From: Myxococcus stipitatus
GTDB taxonomy: Bacteria; Myxococcota; Myxococcia; Myxococcales; Myxococcaceae
DNA length: 64,000 bases
Reading direction: 5' to 3'
Assembly: GCF_038561935.1 (NCBI RefSeq)
Contig: NZ_CP102770.1
Coordinates: 4,712,001-4,776,000 of the forward strand
Shown here: positions 25,234 to 33,015 of the stretch, piece by piece
Layout of the letters: each line of letters starts with the position of its first letter
How positions within the stretch are numbered: the stretch's first letter is position 1
Position numbers and translations under genes: made by a program
The notes under the pieces: generated by a model
Told to the model about the DNA's origin: nothing
The model's input: only the letters and a program-made list of their open reading frames with translations
Databases searched by the model: none

Positions 25234-27096
25234 TCAGCGCGCGGCCACGCTGCGCATCAAGGGCCGTGCTTGCGCCAACAGAGCGAGGAATTCTTCACGC
25301 TCGGCATTGCCCGCGGGCGTCGCGGCGCGGGCGATCTCCTGCACGGCCTCCAGGCTCCACTGCTCCGCGTGAGGACTGCGTCGGAACAGCTCCGCCGCGC
25401 CCATCACCGCGGTCGCGAAGCGCAGGTCCGCGGGAGCCGACTTGAAGGTCTTCGCGAGCGCGCCCGCATGGAAGGGGTACGCGCGCTCGGAGGCGGTGGT
25501 TCCTCGAGGCTTCTTCGCGCGCACGCGCACCGTGGCCAGACCCTCGCCCGCGTCGGGCTTGAGCTCCAGCTCGTACAGCGCGGTGACGGTGTGGCCGGAG
25601 CCCAGCTCGCCCGCGTCGACGCGGTCATCGCGAAAGCTCTGGTCCGCGATGTCGCGGTTCTCGTAGCCGATGAGCCGATAGCGGGCGACCTGCTTGGGGT
25701 CGAACTCCACCTGAATCTTCACGTCCTGCGCGATGACCTCCAGCGTGCCACCGAGCTGCTCCTGGAAGACTCGGCGAGCGGCCATCAGGGAATCCACGTA
25801 GAAGTTGTTGCCGTTCCCCTGGTTCGCCAGCTGCTCCATCATCGTGTCCTTGTAGTTGCTCATGCCGAAGCCCACCGTGGTGAGGGTGATGCCCTCCTTC
25901 ACGAAGCCTCGGATGGACTTGAGGATCTCCTCGTGTGTGGTCTTCCCCACGTTGGCGTCGCCATCCGAGAGGATGATGACGCGCGAGGTGGAGGTGCCAT
26001 CGAGGGTCTTCATCGCCTCCTCGTAGGCGAGCGCGATGCCGGAGCCCATCGCGGTGGAGCCCGACGCGGTGAGGTCCTCGATGGCGGCGTGGATGAGCGC
26101 CTTGCGCTCCATGCCCGTGGGCGGAAGTACGCGCCGGACCGCGCCCGCATACGTGACGAGCGCGACGGTGTCTCCATCGCGCAGGTTGTCCACCAGCATC
26201 CGCAAGGCGCGCTTGGCCAGGGGCAGCCGGTCGGGTGACTGCATGGAGCCGGAGACGTCGACGAGGAACGTGAGGTGGGCGGGCTTGCGCTCGGCGAGGC
26301 TGAGCCGCTTGCCCTGGACACCGACGCGCAGCAGGTGGCGTCCTTGCGTGAAGGGGGATGGCGCGGCATCCAGGTGCACGGCGAAAGGGCCGTCGCTGGG
26401 GGTGGGCTCGGGATAGGTGTAGCGGAAGTAGTTGAGCATCTCCTCCACCCGCACGGCCTCGCGCGGCGGGAGGCTGCCCGACATCAGGATGCGACGCGTG
26501 AGGGTGTAGGACGCCGTGTCCACGTCCACCGCGAAGGTGGAGAGGCGATCCTCCTGCGCCGTCACGAAGGGATTCACGCCGTAGTCCTTGAAGGACGTGG
26601 TGCTGGGGGGGGACGAGGGATCTCCGGCGAGGAGGGCAGCATCGGGCCCCGCGCGTGGCGCGAGTTTTCCTCCAAGGGCGACGGCTGGATGGCGGCTGTA
26701 GTCGACGGCGGCCCCTCCGCTCCCCCTCATCGCGAGCCCTCCGCCGCCAGCCCCCGTGCCCACCGCGCCGAGCCCGTTGTAGGAGCCGTCCTTCTTCGAG
26801 GGCTTCGCGGACATCCTCTTCATGAACGCCTCCTGGCCCGCCAGGTCGGTGGGGCGCGCGGCGCCCGACGGGGCGGGGGCGGGGACGTTGGCGTCCCCCT
26901 TGGGGGCTCGTGACTTCTCCGTTGTCGCGGGGCCGGCAGGCTCCGGAGCAGCGGGGGCTTCCCCGAGGGCCTTCGATGCCACCATCGACTGAGGCGCCGG
27001 GGGACTTGCGGGCTCGTTGGGACGACAGGCGGAGAGTGTGCTGCTCACCGCGAATGCGCACACGACACCCGTGACGGCCAAGGGGTTCCGTCTCAT
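25234..27096 (-). CDS. YfbK-like VWA-domain lipoprotein
   Basis: This 620-residue lipoprotein has a signal peptide with lipobox STLSAC (Cys24), then a low-complexity Pro/Ala/Gly segment to about 165, then a VWA-N segment (FVTAQEDRLSTFAVDVDTASY, EMLNYFRYTYP), a von Willebrand A domain with MIDAS motif DVSGSM (280-285) and the second metal loop TVGFGMSNYKD, and a C-terminal DUF3520 domain. This order is that of YfbK-type proteins, which bind divalent metal and protein partners at the cell envelope; the exact role is unknown in myxobacteria. The upstream 296 bases hold its promoter and the terminator of the next gene. The ATG at 27096 is the only good start. Confidence 0.88.
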   Translation of the reverse strand: MRRNPLAVTGVVCAFAVSSTLSACRPNEPASPPAPQSMVASKALGEAPAAPEPAGPATTEKSRAPKGDANVPAPAPSGAARPTDLAGQEAFMKRMSAKPSKKDGSYNGLGAVGTGAGGGGLAMRGSGGAAVDYSRHPAVALGGKLAPRAGPDAALLAGDPSSPPSTTSFKDYGVNPFVTAQEDRLSTFAVDVDTASYTLTRRILMSGSLPPREAVRVEEMLNYFRYTYPEPTPSDGPFAVHLDAAPSPFTQGRHLLRVGVQGKRLSLAERKPAHLTFLVDVSGSMQSPDRLPLAKRALRMLVDNLRDGDTVALVTYAGAVRRVLPPTGMERKALIHAAIEDLTASGSTAMGSGIALAYEEAMKTLDGTSTSRVIILSDGDANVGKTTHEEILKSIRGFVKEGITLTTVGFGMSNYKDTMMEQLANQGNGNNFYVDSLMAARRVFQEQLGGTLEVIAQDVKIQVEFDPKQVARYRLIGYENRDIADQSFRDDRVDAGELGSGHTVTALYELELKPDAGEGLATVRVRAKKPRGTTASERAYPFHAGALAKTFKSAPADLRFATAVMGAAELFRRSPHAEQWSLEAVQEIARAATPAGNAEREEFLALLAQARPLMRSVAAR

Positions 27097-27304
27097 TCAC
27101 TGCCTCCAGGTTCAGGAAGGAATCGCTGGGGAGTCGGACAGCAACCCGTGGCGAAAGGTTCCCGAGACTTCGCCATGTCGTGGAGCCCGACGCGTGGAGG
27201 GGGGCGTACCTCGCGGACGCGGATGCGTTGTGCGTGGTCGCCCCGTTGTCCAGGTGGCGTCCACCATGGCGCTGAGCCCCGACGCGCTGGATTGAAGCGG
27301 CTGC

Positions 27305-27357
27305 CGCTCCAGCCCGTGCGGACACAGGGCCGCGGAAGTGGGGGACGGGCTGGAGCG
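27305..27357 (-). terminator. 13-bp inverted repeat after Cys-rich gene
   Basis: CGCTCCAGCCCGT (27305-27317) and ACGGGCTGGAGCG (27345-27357) are exact complements; the 27-base loop contains GCGG and CCGC that can also pair. It lies 35 bases beyond the stop of the minus-strand Cys-rich gene, so termination is the simplest reading, although there is no U-tract. The rest of 27097-27300 has only the presumed promoter of the VWA gene. Confidence 0.55.
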
Positions 27358-27392
27358 CAGCTTGAGTCTGGTGTGACGTGCTGGGTCAGACG

Positions 27393-27632
27393 TCAGATGC
27401 AGTTTCGGAAGCAGGGCGTGAACAGTCGCAGGCACCTGGATTCACAGGCGGGGTCGTTCTCGCCACAACCCTCCAGACACCGGTCGTACCCATCGAGGCA
27501 GGCATCGCAGGATGGAGCAAGATCCGCTTCGCTCTCTTCCAGGATGTCGGTGTCATCGTGGGACTCCGCTGCGATGGATGCTCCTGCGCCCAGGCACAGC
27601 CCGATGAACATCGTCAATAGTGCGGTCTTCAT
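27393..27632 (-). CDS. Small secreted cysteine-rich protein, 79 aa
   Basis: This protein has a signal peptide (about 1-22, ending SIAA) and an acidic, Cys-rich mature part of about 57 residues. Eight cysteines follow the pattern C-x2-C-x6-C-x3-C-x6-C-x3-C-x5-C-x3-C in the last 38 residues, ending CFRNCI, which suggests disulfide pairs or a metal site; the cysteine-free acidic part (HDDTDILEESEADLAP) precedes it. Such Cys-rich exported peptides are common in myxobacteria and usually unnamed. It is divergent from the 585-residue gene across a hairpin-rich gap. A possible link to the DUF692/MNIO enzyme about 3 kb away is discussed separately. ATG 27632 is clear. Confidence 0.7.
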   Translation of the reverse strand: MKTALLTMFIGLCLGAGASIAAESHDDTDILEESEADLAPSCDACLDGYDRCLEGCGENDPACESRCLRLFTPCFRNCI

Positions 27633-27708
27633 GTTGGCCCCCTACGTGGATTCCACTGTGTCTGAGTCTGCCGCTCACAGCGAAGCCCAGACAGGAGTGA
27701 AACGCAGT

Positions 27709-27823
27709 GGGCTGCAGCCCGTGACTGGACTCGTACCGCAGGGCAGGGGCCGGGGCTGCGTCTCGGCCGGACGCAGCCGCGTTTCATTGGAACGCGGGGA
27801 CTCGTGCGTCGGGCAGAAGCCCG
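27709..27823. other. Hairpin-rich intergenic region (possible leader or ncRNA)
   Basis: The 254-base divergent gap (27633-27886) contains a 12-bp perfect palindrome GGGCTGCAGCCC (27709-27720), then three hairpins: GGCTGCGTC/GACGCAGCC (27754-27762 with 27770-27778), CCGCGTT/AACGCGG (27777-27783 with 27791-27797) and CGGGC/GCCCG with an AGAA loop (27810-27814 with 27819-27823). The first two share bases 27777-27778, so they compete at their ends. The genes on both sides point outward, so no terminator is needed here; a structured 5' leader or a small RNA is more likely. Confidence 0.45.
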
Positions 27824-27886
27824 CAGCTCACGGGGGCGGTATGGGGTTTGCTCAGTGCGTCACGCTGGAAGGAGTGGCGCGACGCG

Positions 27887-29644
27887 ATGCTGATTTTCTT
27901 GAAGTCCAATGGTGAGGCGAACGACGTCATCACAGTGCCTCGAAAAGAGAGAGTCCTCGCTCGAGACACAGCCGCCTATAAGAGAATTGCTGACGGTGCG
28001 TGGGTGATCGTCCCGTGGTATGGCATCAAGGCGGATCCTGCGGCCTTTGGGAAATGGCTGCTTGGCGTGGCGGCAGCGGACGCTGTGTGTGTGGCACTCG
28101 TGAAGCGAGCCACGAGTACCTGGGGCGTCGACTTCTCGATCAAGGACGGGGGCGAGTTCGCCGCGAGTGACGTCCAAGCCCACTATCTGAAGCTGCTCAA
28201 GGTCTGGCTCAGTCCCTTGTCAGGAAATCTTGAACATCTCACCGCTCACCGCGCTACGCCGGAACAGCAATACGCGCGGCTCTGGTCGAAATACAAGCTC
28301 GACGAAACGACGCTGAGCGATCTCGCGACATTGCCATTCTTTGCTGATTTGAAAGTGGCTGGACGCCGTGATCGAATCCAAATCTATCGCAATGTGACGG
28401 AAGCAGCCCGGGCCCTCGTCGGCGAGGTTACTTCATGGCCTTCGAGGATGGTCGAGAAGATCGCCGTGCTGTCGCTGATGCGCAGCCCGAGTTTGATTGA
28501 CTGTCAACTTCAGATGCTCCAGGCAGTGGCGAAAGGCGTGCGTGACAATTCAATCTCTTTCAATTGTGAGAACTGGGAGTATCTGTCCTACTACCTGAGG
28601 AAGGTTCCGGCGGAAGGGGCACTGGAGCGGCGGAATGACAAGCGCCATGGCACGCTCTTGAAGTGGCAGTCGATTGCCGAGCCTCGTGTGCATGGTGCCC
28701 TTCAGGATGCCCTGAATGACGCCGGTATCAAGCCACCAGTTCTCGATGAGAAGGTGCTCAACGATTTCAAAGGACTCGCTGGTGGAGAGGAGTACCGCCG
28801 CTGGCGGAAGCTGCCTCCGGTGGTGCGGTATCAAGTCCTCATCAGCGACCTCCCTCGTTTTCTGGGGGGCAAGCATGAGAGCGACCATGTGCGGGTCGAG
28901 TTCAAGAATGATCCATTCAAGGACCTGCCAGACAATCTTTGGACGTACAGCAGCTGGGAAACGGAGATGTACAAGCACAAGATCGCGACGCCCCATGCGC
29001 CTGGGAAGGAATTTCCCTTCGCAGCAACCTGGTCACGCAATGAGTTCTGTCCCAATGTGGTCTCCTCCAGGCTGATGCTCGCTCCGCTGTACGCGGGGAC
29101 TTCGGGCCACAATCAGGGGCGCATCCTGGCCTGGAGAGCGCTCGCGAAGCAGTTGGGCGCGCTCGCCGACATTCCCCTGGGGCTCGTCATCTCCGCAGGC
29201 TACTCGGTGCTCTGGCGGATGTACTACGACAAGCGAGTCAGTGGATTTCACACCATGTTCGAGACCTTCCAGGGGACTCACATGGACGACCAGGTTCGAG
29301 ACCTGAGTGGAATGCCGGTCTCTCCGGAAGACGTCGCGTGGAGCGCGGTCCTCAATGCTTCACCCAGTGGGAAGACGGATGTGAAGGCCTTCTGGTCGGA
29401 GTGCATCCGAATATTCGGGCGGAGTGGCTGGTTGTTTCATCGCGAGCTCAAGGCCGCGCTGGCCAAGGCGCGCCAGGATGCTCTGGACGCGTTCCCGGGT
29501 GCCGTCATTCCCCGATGGAGCACGACGGACAATGTGGACGACACGGCCCCAGACGTGAATGTGTGGTCCGAGGCAGAGAATCAGGAGGTCTTGAATGACT
29601 ACGCGAATTGGGAGGGGCTCGCCGAGCTGCCCACAAGCTATTGA
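27887..29644 (+). CDS. Unrecognised 585-aa protein upstream of PTP-like phosphatase
   Basis: I do not recognise this protein. It has no signal peptide or membrane segment. The N-terminal 60 residues carry a mixed alpha/beta start (LIFLKSNGEANDVITVPRK); the centre is helical; the best-ordered part is at about 395-470, with TSGHNQGRILAWRALAKQL and LGLVISAGYSVLWRMYYDKR followed by VSGFHTMFETFQG, which reads like a compact helical domain. Base use is less GC-biased at third positions than in neighbouring genes, so it may have been acquired. ATG 27887 has an AAGGAG 12 bases upstream; a TTG at 27848 is possible. It precedes the phosphatase gene by 101 bases on the same strand, so they may act together. 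Confidence 0.62.
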   Translation: MLIFLKSNGEANDVITVPRKERVLARDTAAYKRIADGAWVIVPWYGIKADPAAFGKWLLGVAAADAVCVALVKRATSTWGVDFSIKDGGEFAASDVQAHYLKLLKVWLSPLSGNLEHLTAHRATPEQQYARLWSKYKLDETTLSDLATLPFFADLKVAGRRDRIQIYRNVTEAARALVGEVTSWPSRMVEKIAVLSLMRSPSLIDCQLQMLQAVAKGVRDNSISFNCENWEYLSYYLRKVPAEGALERRNDKRHGTLLKWQSIAEPRVHGALQDALNDAGIKPPVLDEKVLNDFKGLAGGEEYRRWRKLPPVVRYQVLISDLPRFLGGKHESDHVRVEFKNDPFKDLPDNLWTYSSWETEMYKHKIATPHAPGKEFPFAATWSRNEFCPNVVSSRLMLAPLYAGTSGHNQGRILAWRALAKQLGALADIPLGLVISAGYSVLWRMYYDKRVSGFHTMFETFQGTHMDDQVRDLSGMPVSPEDVAWSAVLNASPSGKTDVKAFWSECIRIFGRSGWLFHRELKAALAKARQDALDAFPGAVIPRWSTTDNVDDTAPDVNVWSEAENQEVLNDYANWEGLAELPTSY

Positions 29645-29745
29645 CCCATGACCAGGCCCGCGCTGACGCCTGGAGGCACTTGGAGAGTGTGATCGTCCCA
29701 GACAGTGAGCCATCGTCGTGAAGTTCGACTGATTGAGAGGCACTC

Positions 29746-30636
29746 ATGCTCATCCCTCCGCTGGCCGCAGACGCGTCCTCCGCCCCGCTCGTGCTCGATG
29801 ATGACGGCACGGAGGCCCGTCGGTTCCGGTCGACGACGCTGCTTCCGGACATGAGCGGGTTGGAGACGCGAGGACTGGAAGAGCTGCGTTGCTCGGGGGG
29901 GGCGCAGCTCTCGGTTGCTGGATACCAAGACGTCGTGCGGCGGCTCGCGGTGGTGCCTCGGGAGTGGCTCCATGTCGTGGACCTCCGTCAGGAGTCCCAT
30001 GGCTTCCTGAACGGAGCGGCGGTGAGCTGGTACGCCGAATCCAATTGGGGCGCCGCGGGGCTGTCCGATGAGGAGGCGCAGTCGCTCGAGCATCAGCGCC
30101 TGCTCCTGCTCTCCCGGTCACCTCGCGCGCGGGTGCGTGACGTGGCGGGCGTGAAGGGCCGCGCGCCCCCGTCCTCGACTGATTGGGAGTGCCACACGGT
30201 GATGGACGAAGCGCGTGCCTTCGACCTCCCTCCAGGTCGCTACGCGCGGTTCCCCGTCACCGACCACACACGCCCTCGGGACACCACCGTGGACAGCTTC
30301 ATCCAGTGGGTGCGCGGGCTGGACGAGCGAGCCCATCTCCACCTGCACTGCCGAGGAGGCAAGGGGCGGACCGCCACGTTCATGTGTCTGCTCGACATGC
30401 TCCACAACGCCCGCCACCTCCCGTTGGACGCCTTGCTGGACCGCCAGGCCCGGCTGGGCGGCTATGACGTGCGCAAGGCAGCCGACCCCGCCAGCCCCAA
30501 GGCGCCGTTCATCGCCGAGCGGCGCGCCTTCCTAGCTCGGTTCCACGAGTACGCACGAGAGAACCCGAAGGGTGGGCCACTGGGGTGGGGGGAGTGGCTT
30601 GCTCGGCGGCTCACCAACTCCGAGCCAAAGCCGTGA
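29746..30636 (+). CDS. PTP-like inositol-phosphate (phytase-type) phosphatase
   Basis: This 296-residue protein has the cysteine-phosphatase P-loop HCRGGKGRT (His201, Cys202, Arg208, Thr209; HCx5RT) and an upstream general-acid loop FPVTDHTRP with Asp173. The phrases VVDLRQESHGFLNGAAVSWY and NWGAAGL are typical of PTP-like phytases, which remove phosphates from inositol hexakisphosphate and other polyphosphates; a few relatives are secreted effectors. There is no signal peptide. The start ATG has GAGAGG five bases upstream. It sits between the unknown 585-residue gene and the DUF692 gene, all on the same strand. The active-site residues are complete, so the enzyme should be active; the substrate is inferred from family similarity only. 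Confidence 0.85.
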   Translation: MLIPPLAADASSAPLVLDDDGTEARRFRSTTLLPDMSGLETRGLEELRCSGGAQLSVAGYQDVVRRLAVVPREWLHVVDLRQESHGFLNGAAVSWYAESNWGAAGLSDEEAQSLEHQRLLLLSRSPRARVRDVAGVKGRAPPSSTDWECHTVMDEARAFDLPPGRYARFPVTDHTRPRDTTVDSFIQWVRGLDERAHLHLHCRGGKGRTATFMCLLDMLHNARHLPLDALLDRQARLGGYDVRKAADPASPKAPFIAERRAFLARFHEYARENPKGGPLGWGEWLARRLTNSEPKP

Positions 30637-30658
30637 GCGGTGGATTAGGTTCCGCCGC

Positions 30659-32356
30659 ATGACGCAGGCTGTTTCGGATGCATGGACGTTGCCCTGGCGG
30701 GGCCTGGGGCTGAGCAGCAACCTGAGCACCTCGGATGTGCCGCAGCCGTACCGGCTGCTGGACTCCGCTCCGGGCCTCTTCGATTTCGTCGAGTACAGCG
30801 CGCCGCTCTCCCTCGACGAGGCGCGCACCCAGGCGAGCCTGTTCTCCGAGATGTGGAGCCGGCGCGCCGACGTCCCCGTGCTCTTCCACCCCGTGCATCT
30901 CAACCTGTGGGGGCCGGAGCTGGAGCCGGTCTCGGCGCTCGAGGCGCTGGATGCCCATGCCCGCGCCGTGGGCAGTCCGTGGGTGGGCAACGACGTGGGG
31001 TGGTGGCACTCGCGAGGCCAGCCCTTCCCGGGCTACCTGTACATCTCCCCCCCGTTCAACGAGGCAGGGCTCGCCGACTGCGCGGCCCATGCGCTCCATG
31101 TCCAGTCGCACCTCTCCATGCCCCTCGTGCTGGAGAACCCCGCGGTCATGGCGCGGCGAGGCCAGTGGCATGTCCTCGACTTCATGGCGAAGCTGCATGC
31201 CTGCACGGGCCTGCCGCTGCTGCTCGACCTGGGGCACCTCTTCAGCCACCAGCTCTCCTCGGGGCTGCCGTTGGACGCGGGACTCGAGGGCTTCCCGCTC
31301 GAGCAGGTGGTCGAGATCCACATCGCCGGCGGCGTCGTGTCGCGCCGAGGCTCTCGTGCGTTCTACGTCGATGACCACTCGCAGCCCGTGCGCGAGGAGC
31401 TGTTCCAGCTCCTGGAATCGGTGTTGCCGCGCTGTGCCTCGCTCCGGGCCGTCACCTTCGAGGGCGATGGCCACCCGGCCGAGGTGGCCCAGCTCTCCCT
31501 GAAGAGGCTGCGCCGGCTCGTCCCCCAGGGCGCCCGTCCTCCGCTTCCGTTGCGCCCACCCGAGTCCCTCGTCGTGCCTCCGCTCACCGGGGAGAGCCGT
31601 CCCTGGGAGCTCTTCGAGGCGGGGCACGCGGTCGTGTCCGCGGAGAAGGTCGAGGACCCGGAGGGGACCCTGGCGGACCAGGACTTCCGGCTGGCGGTGG
31701 TGGCGGAGACGCTGGACAAGGACTGGCCGCTCTCACGGCTGCTGCTCGCCGGAACCCGGGAGCAGCTGGTCGCCTTCACGGCCTCGCGGGAGTACCGGAA
31801 CCTCTTCGAAGGGGGAGGGCGCTCGCTGACGCAGGTCTTCTCGGCCTGGGCGATGCGCCGGTTGCGGGAGCAACCCGATGACGGTGCCTCCGCCGTCCTG
31901 AGCCTGGAGATGCTCGTGCCCACCGCCTTCATGAAGGCCGCGCCGCCTCCAGCGCCAGGGCAGGTGGGGCTGGTGGAGGAGGCCCGCCCCGCCAGCTTCC
32001 CCGTGAATCTCTCCGAGCTGGTCTTCGCGGCGCGCACTGTACGCCGGCATCTCACCGCCCGTGCGTGGGCCTGCGGGGACCTGGACCTGTCGGGCCTGGA
32101 GGCCTTGGCACAGGTGGCGCGGCGCCCGGGCGCGGAGCCCTGGAGCTTCGCGGTCCGACGGAAGGCCCCTGGCCATGAGGTGCTGAATGTCTCGAGGGGG
32201 CTGGCGGAGCTGCTCCGAGAGCTGGGCTCACGGCCCCGGCCGGTGGAATCCGTGCCCCCGGAGGTGCTCGCCGAGGGCCTCTGGCACCGGCTGATCCGAC
32301 TGGGTGATACATCTGGAGTGGATCGCCCCCTTGCACAGGCTCGTCCGGTAAGGTAG
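30659..32356 (+). CDS. DUF692/MNIO metalloenzyme with fused C-terminal domain
   Basis: Residues of about 14-285 form a DUF692 (multinuclear non-heme iron oxidase) TIM barrel: GLGLSSNLS at the start, then the putative iron ligands in ENP (Glu159), LLLDLGHLFSH (Asp190, His193), EIHIAGG (His221), YVDDHSQPV (Asp239, His240) and TFEGDG (Glu268). Family members (MbnB, TglH, bufferin enzymes) oxidatively modify cysteine or other residues of ribosomal peptides. Residues of about 320-565 form a second domain I cannot name (ends near LWHRLIRLGD); in many relatives the barrel is followed by a separate DUF2063 gene, so this may be its fused counterpart. ATG 30659 was chosen; it follows the phosphatase stop by 22 bases. 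udk follows by 11 bases. Confidence 0.78.
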   Translation: MTQAVSDAWTLPWRGLGLSSNLSTSDVPQPYRLLDSAPGLFDFVEYSAPLSLDEARTQASLFSEMWSRRADVPVLFHPVHLNLWGPELEPVSALEALDAHARAVGSPWVGNDVGWWHSRGQPFPGYLYISPPFNEAGLADCAAHALHVQSHLSMPLVLENPAVMARRGQWHVLDFMAKLHACTGLPLLLDLGHLFSHQLSSGLPLDAGLEGFPLEQVVEIHIAGGVVSRRGSRAFYVDDHSQPVREELFQLLESVLPRCASLRAVTFEGDGHPAEVAQLSLKRLRRLVPQGARPPLPLRPPESLVVPPLTGESRPWELFEAGHAVVSAEKVEDPEGTLADQDFRLAVVAETLDKDWPLSRLLLAGTREQLVAFTASREYRNLFEGGGRSLTQVFSAWAMRRLREQPDDGASAVLSLEMLVPTAFMKAAPPPAPGQVGLVEEARPASFPVNLSELVFAARTVRRHLTARAWACGDLDLSGLEALAQVARRPGAEPWSFAVRRKAPGHEVLNVSRGLAELLRELGSRPRPVESVPPEVLAEGLWHRLIRLGDTSGVDRPLAQARPVR

Positions 32357-32367
32357 GTCGCGCCGCA

Positions 32368-33006
32368 ATGACGTCGTCACCCCTCGTTATCGGAATCGCG
32401 GGTGGCACCGCGTCCGGCAAGACCACCGTCGCCCGAAAGGTCCGTGAGGCACTTGCCGATTGCCGCGTGGCCTTCATCGATCAGGACTCGTATTACAGGG
32501 ACCTGAAGGACCTGCCGATTGCCGACCGCCGGGAGGTCAACTTCGACCATCCCGATGCGTTCGACATTGAGTTGCTGGTGCGACACCTGCGGGAGTTGAA
32601 GGCGGGGCGTCCCATCCAGAAGCCGGTCTACGACTTCGTCACCTCGTCGCGTCAGCCCCGCACCATGGGCGTGGACCCGGGTGACATCATCCTCATCGAG
32701 GGCATCCTCGTCCTTCACATGAAGGAAGTTCGCGATGAGATGGACGTGAAGATCTACGTCGACGCGGACGACGACCTGCGAATCCTCCGGCGCCTCACCC
32801 GCGACATCAAGGACCGGGGCCGCGACTTCGACCACGTCGTCAGCCAGTACCTGCGCCACGTGCGCCCCATGCACATGGGCTTCGTGGAGCCGTCCAAGCA
32901 CTTCGCGGACATCATCATCCCGCACGGTGGCAACAACGAGATCGCCATCAGCATGCTGGTGGGCGCGCTGCGTGGAAAGCTCTCCGCGCCGCAGCCTCGC
33001 GAGTAG
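32368..33006 (+). CDS. udk: Uridine kinase
   Basis: This 212-residue enzyme phosphorylates uridine and cytidine with ATP or GTP in the pyrimidine salvage pathway. It has a P-loop GGTASGKTT near the N-terminus, the nucleoside-site phrases DQDSYYRDL and FDHPDAFD, and PVYDFVTSSRQP, LIEGILVLH and RRLTRDIKDRGRD, all family hallmarks. Length is normal (about 205-215). The ribosome-binding site AAGGTAGG overlaps the end of the DUF692 gene, so the two are probably cotranscribed, which is an unusual pairing of salvage enzyme and metallo-oxidase. The gene ends nine bases before the convergent MetX-like gene. Confidence 0.94.
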   Translation: MTSSPLVIGIAGGTASGKTTVARKVREALADCRVAFIDQDSYYRDLKDLPIADRREVNFDHPDAFDIELLVRHLRELKAGRPIQKPVYDFVTSSRQPRTMGVDPGDIILIEGILVLHMKEVRDEMDVKIYVDADDDLRILRRLTRDIKDRGRDFDHVVSQYLRHVRPMHMGFVEPSKHFADIIIPHGGNNEIAISMLVGALRGKLSAPQPRE

Positions 33007-33015
33007 CGCTCCCGC

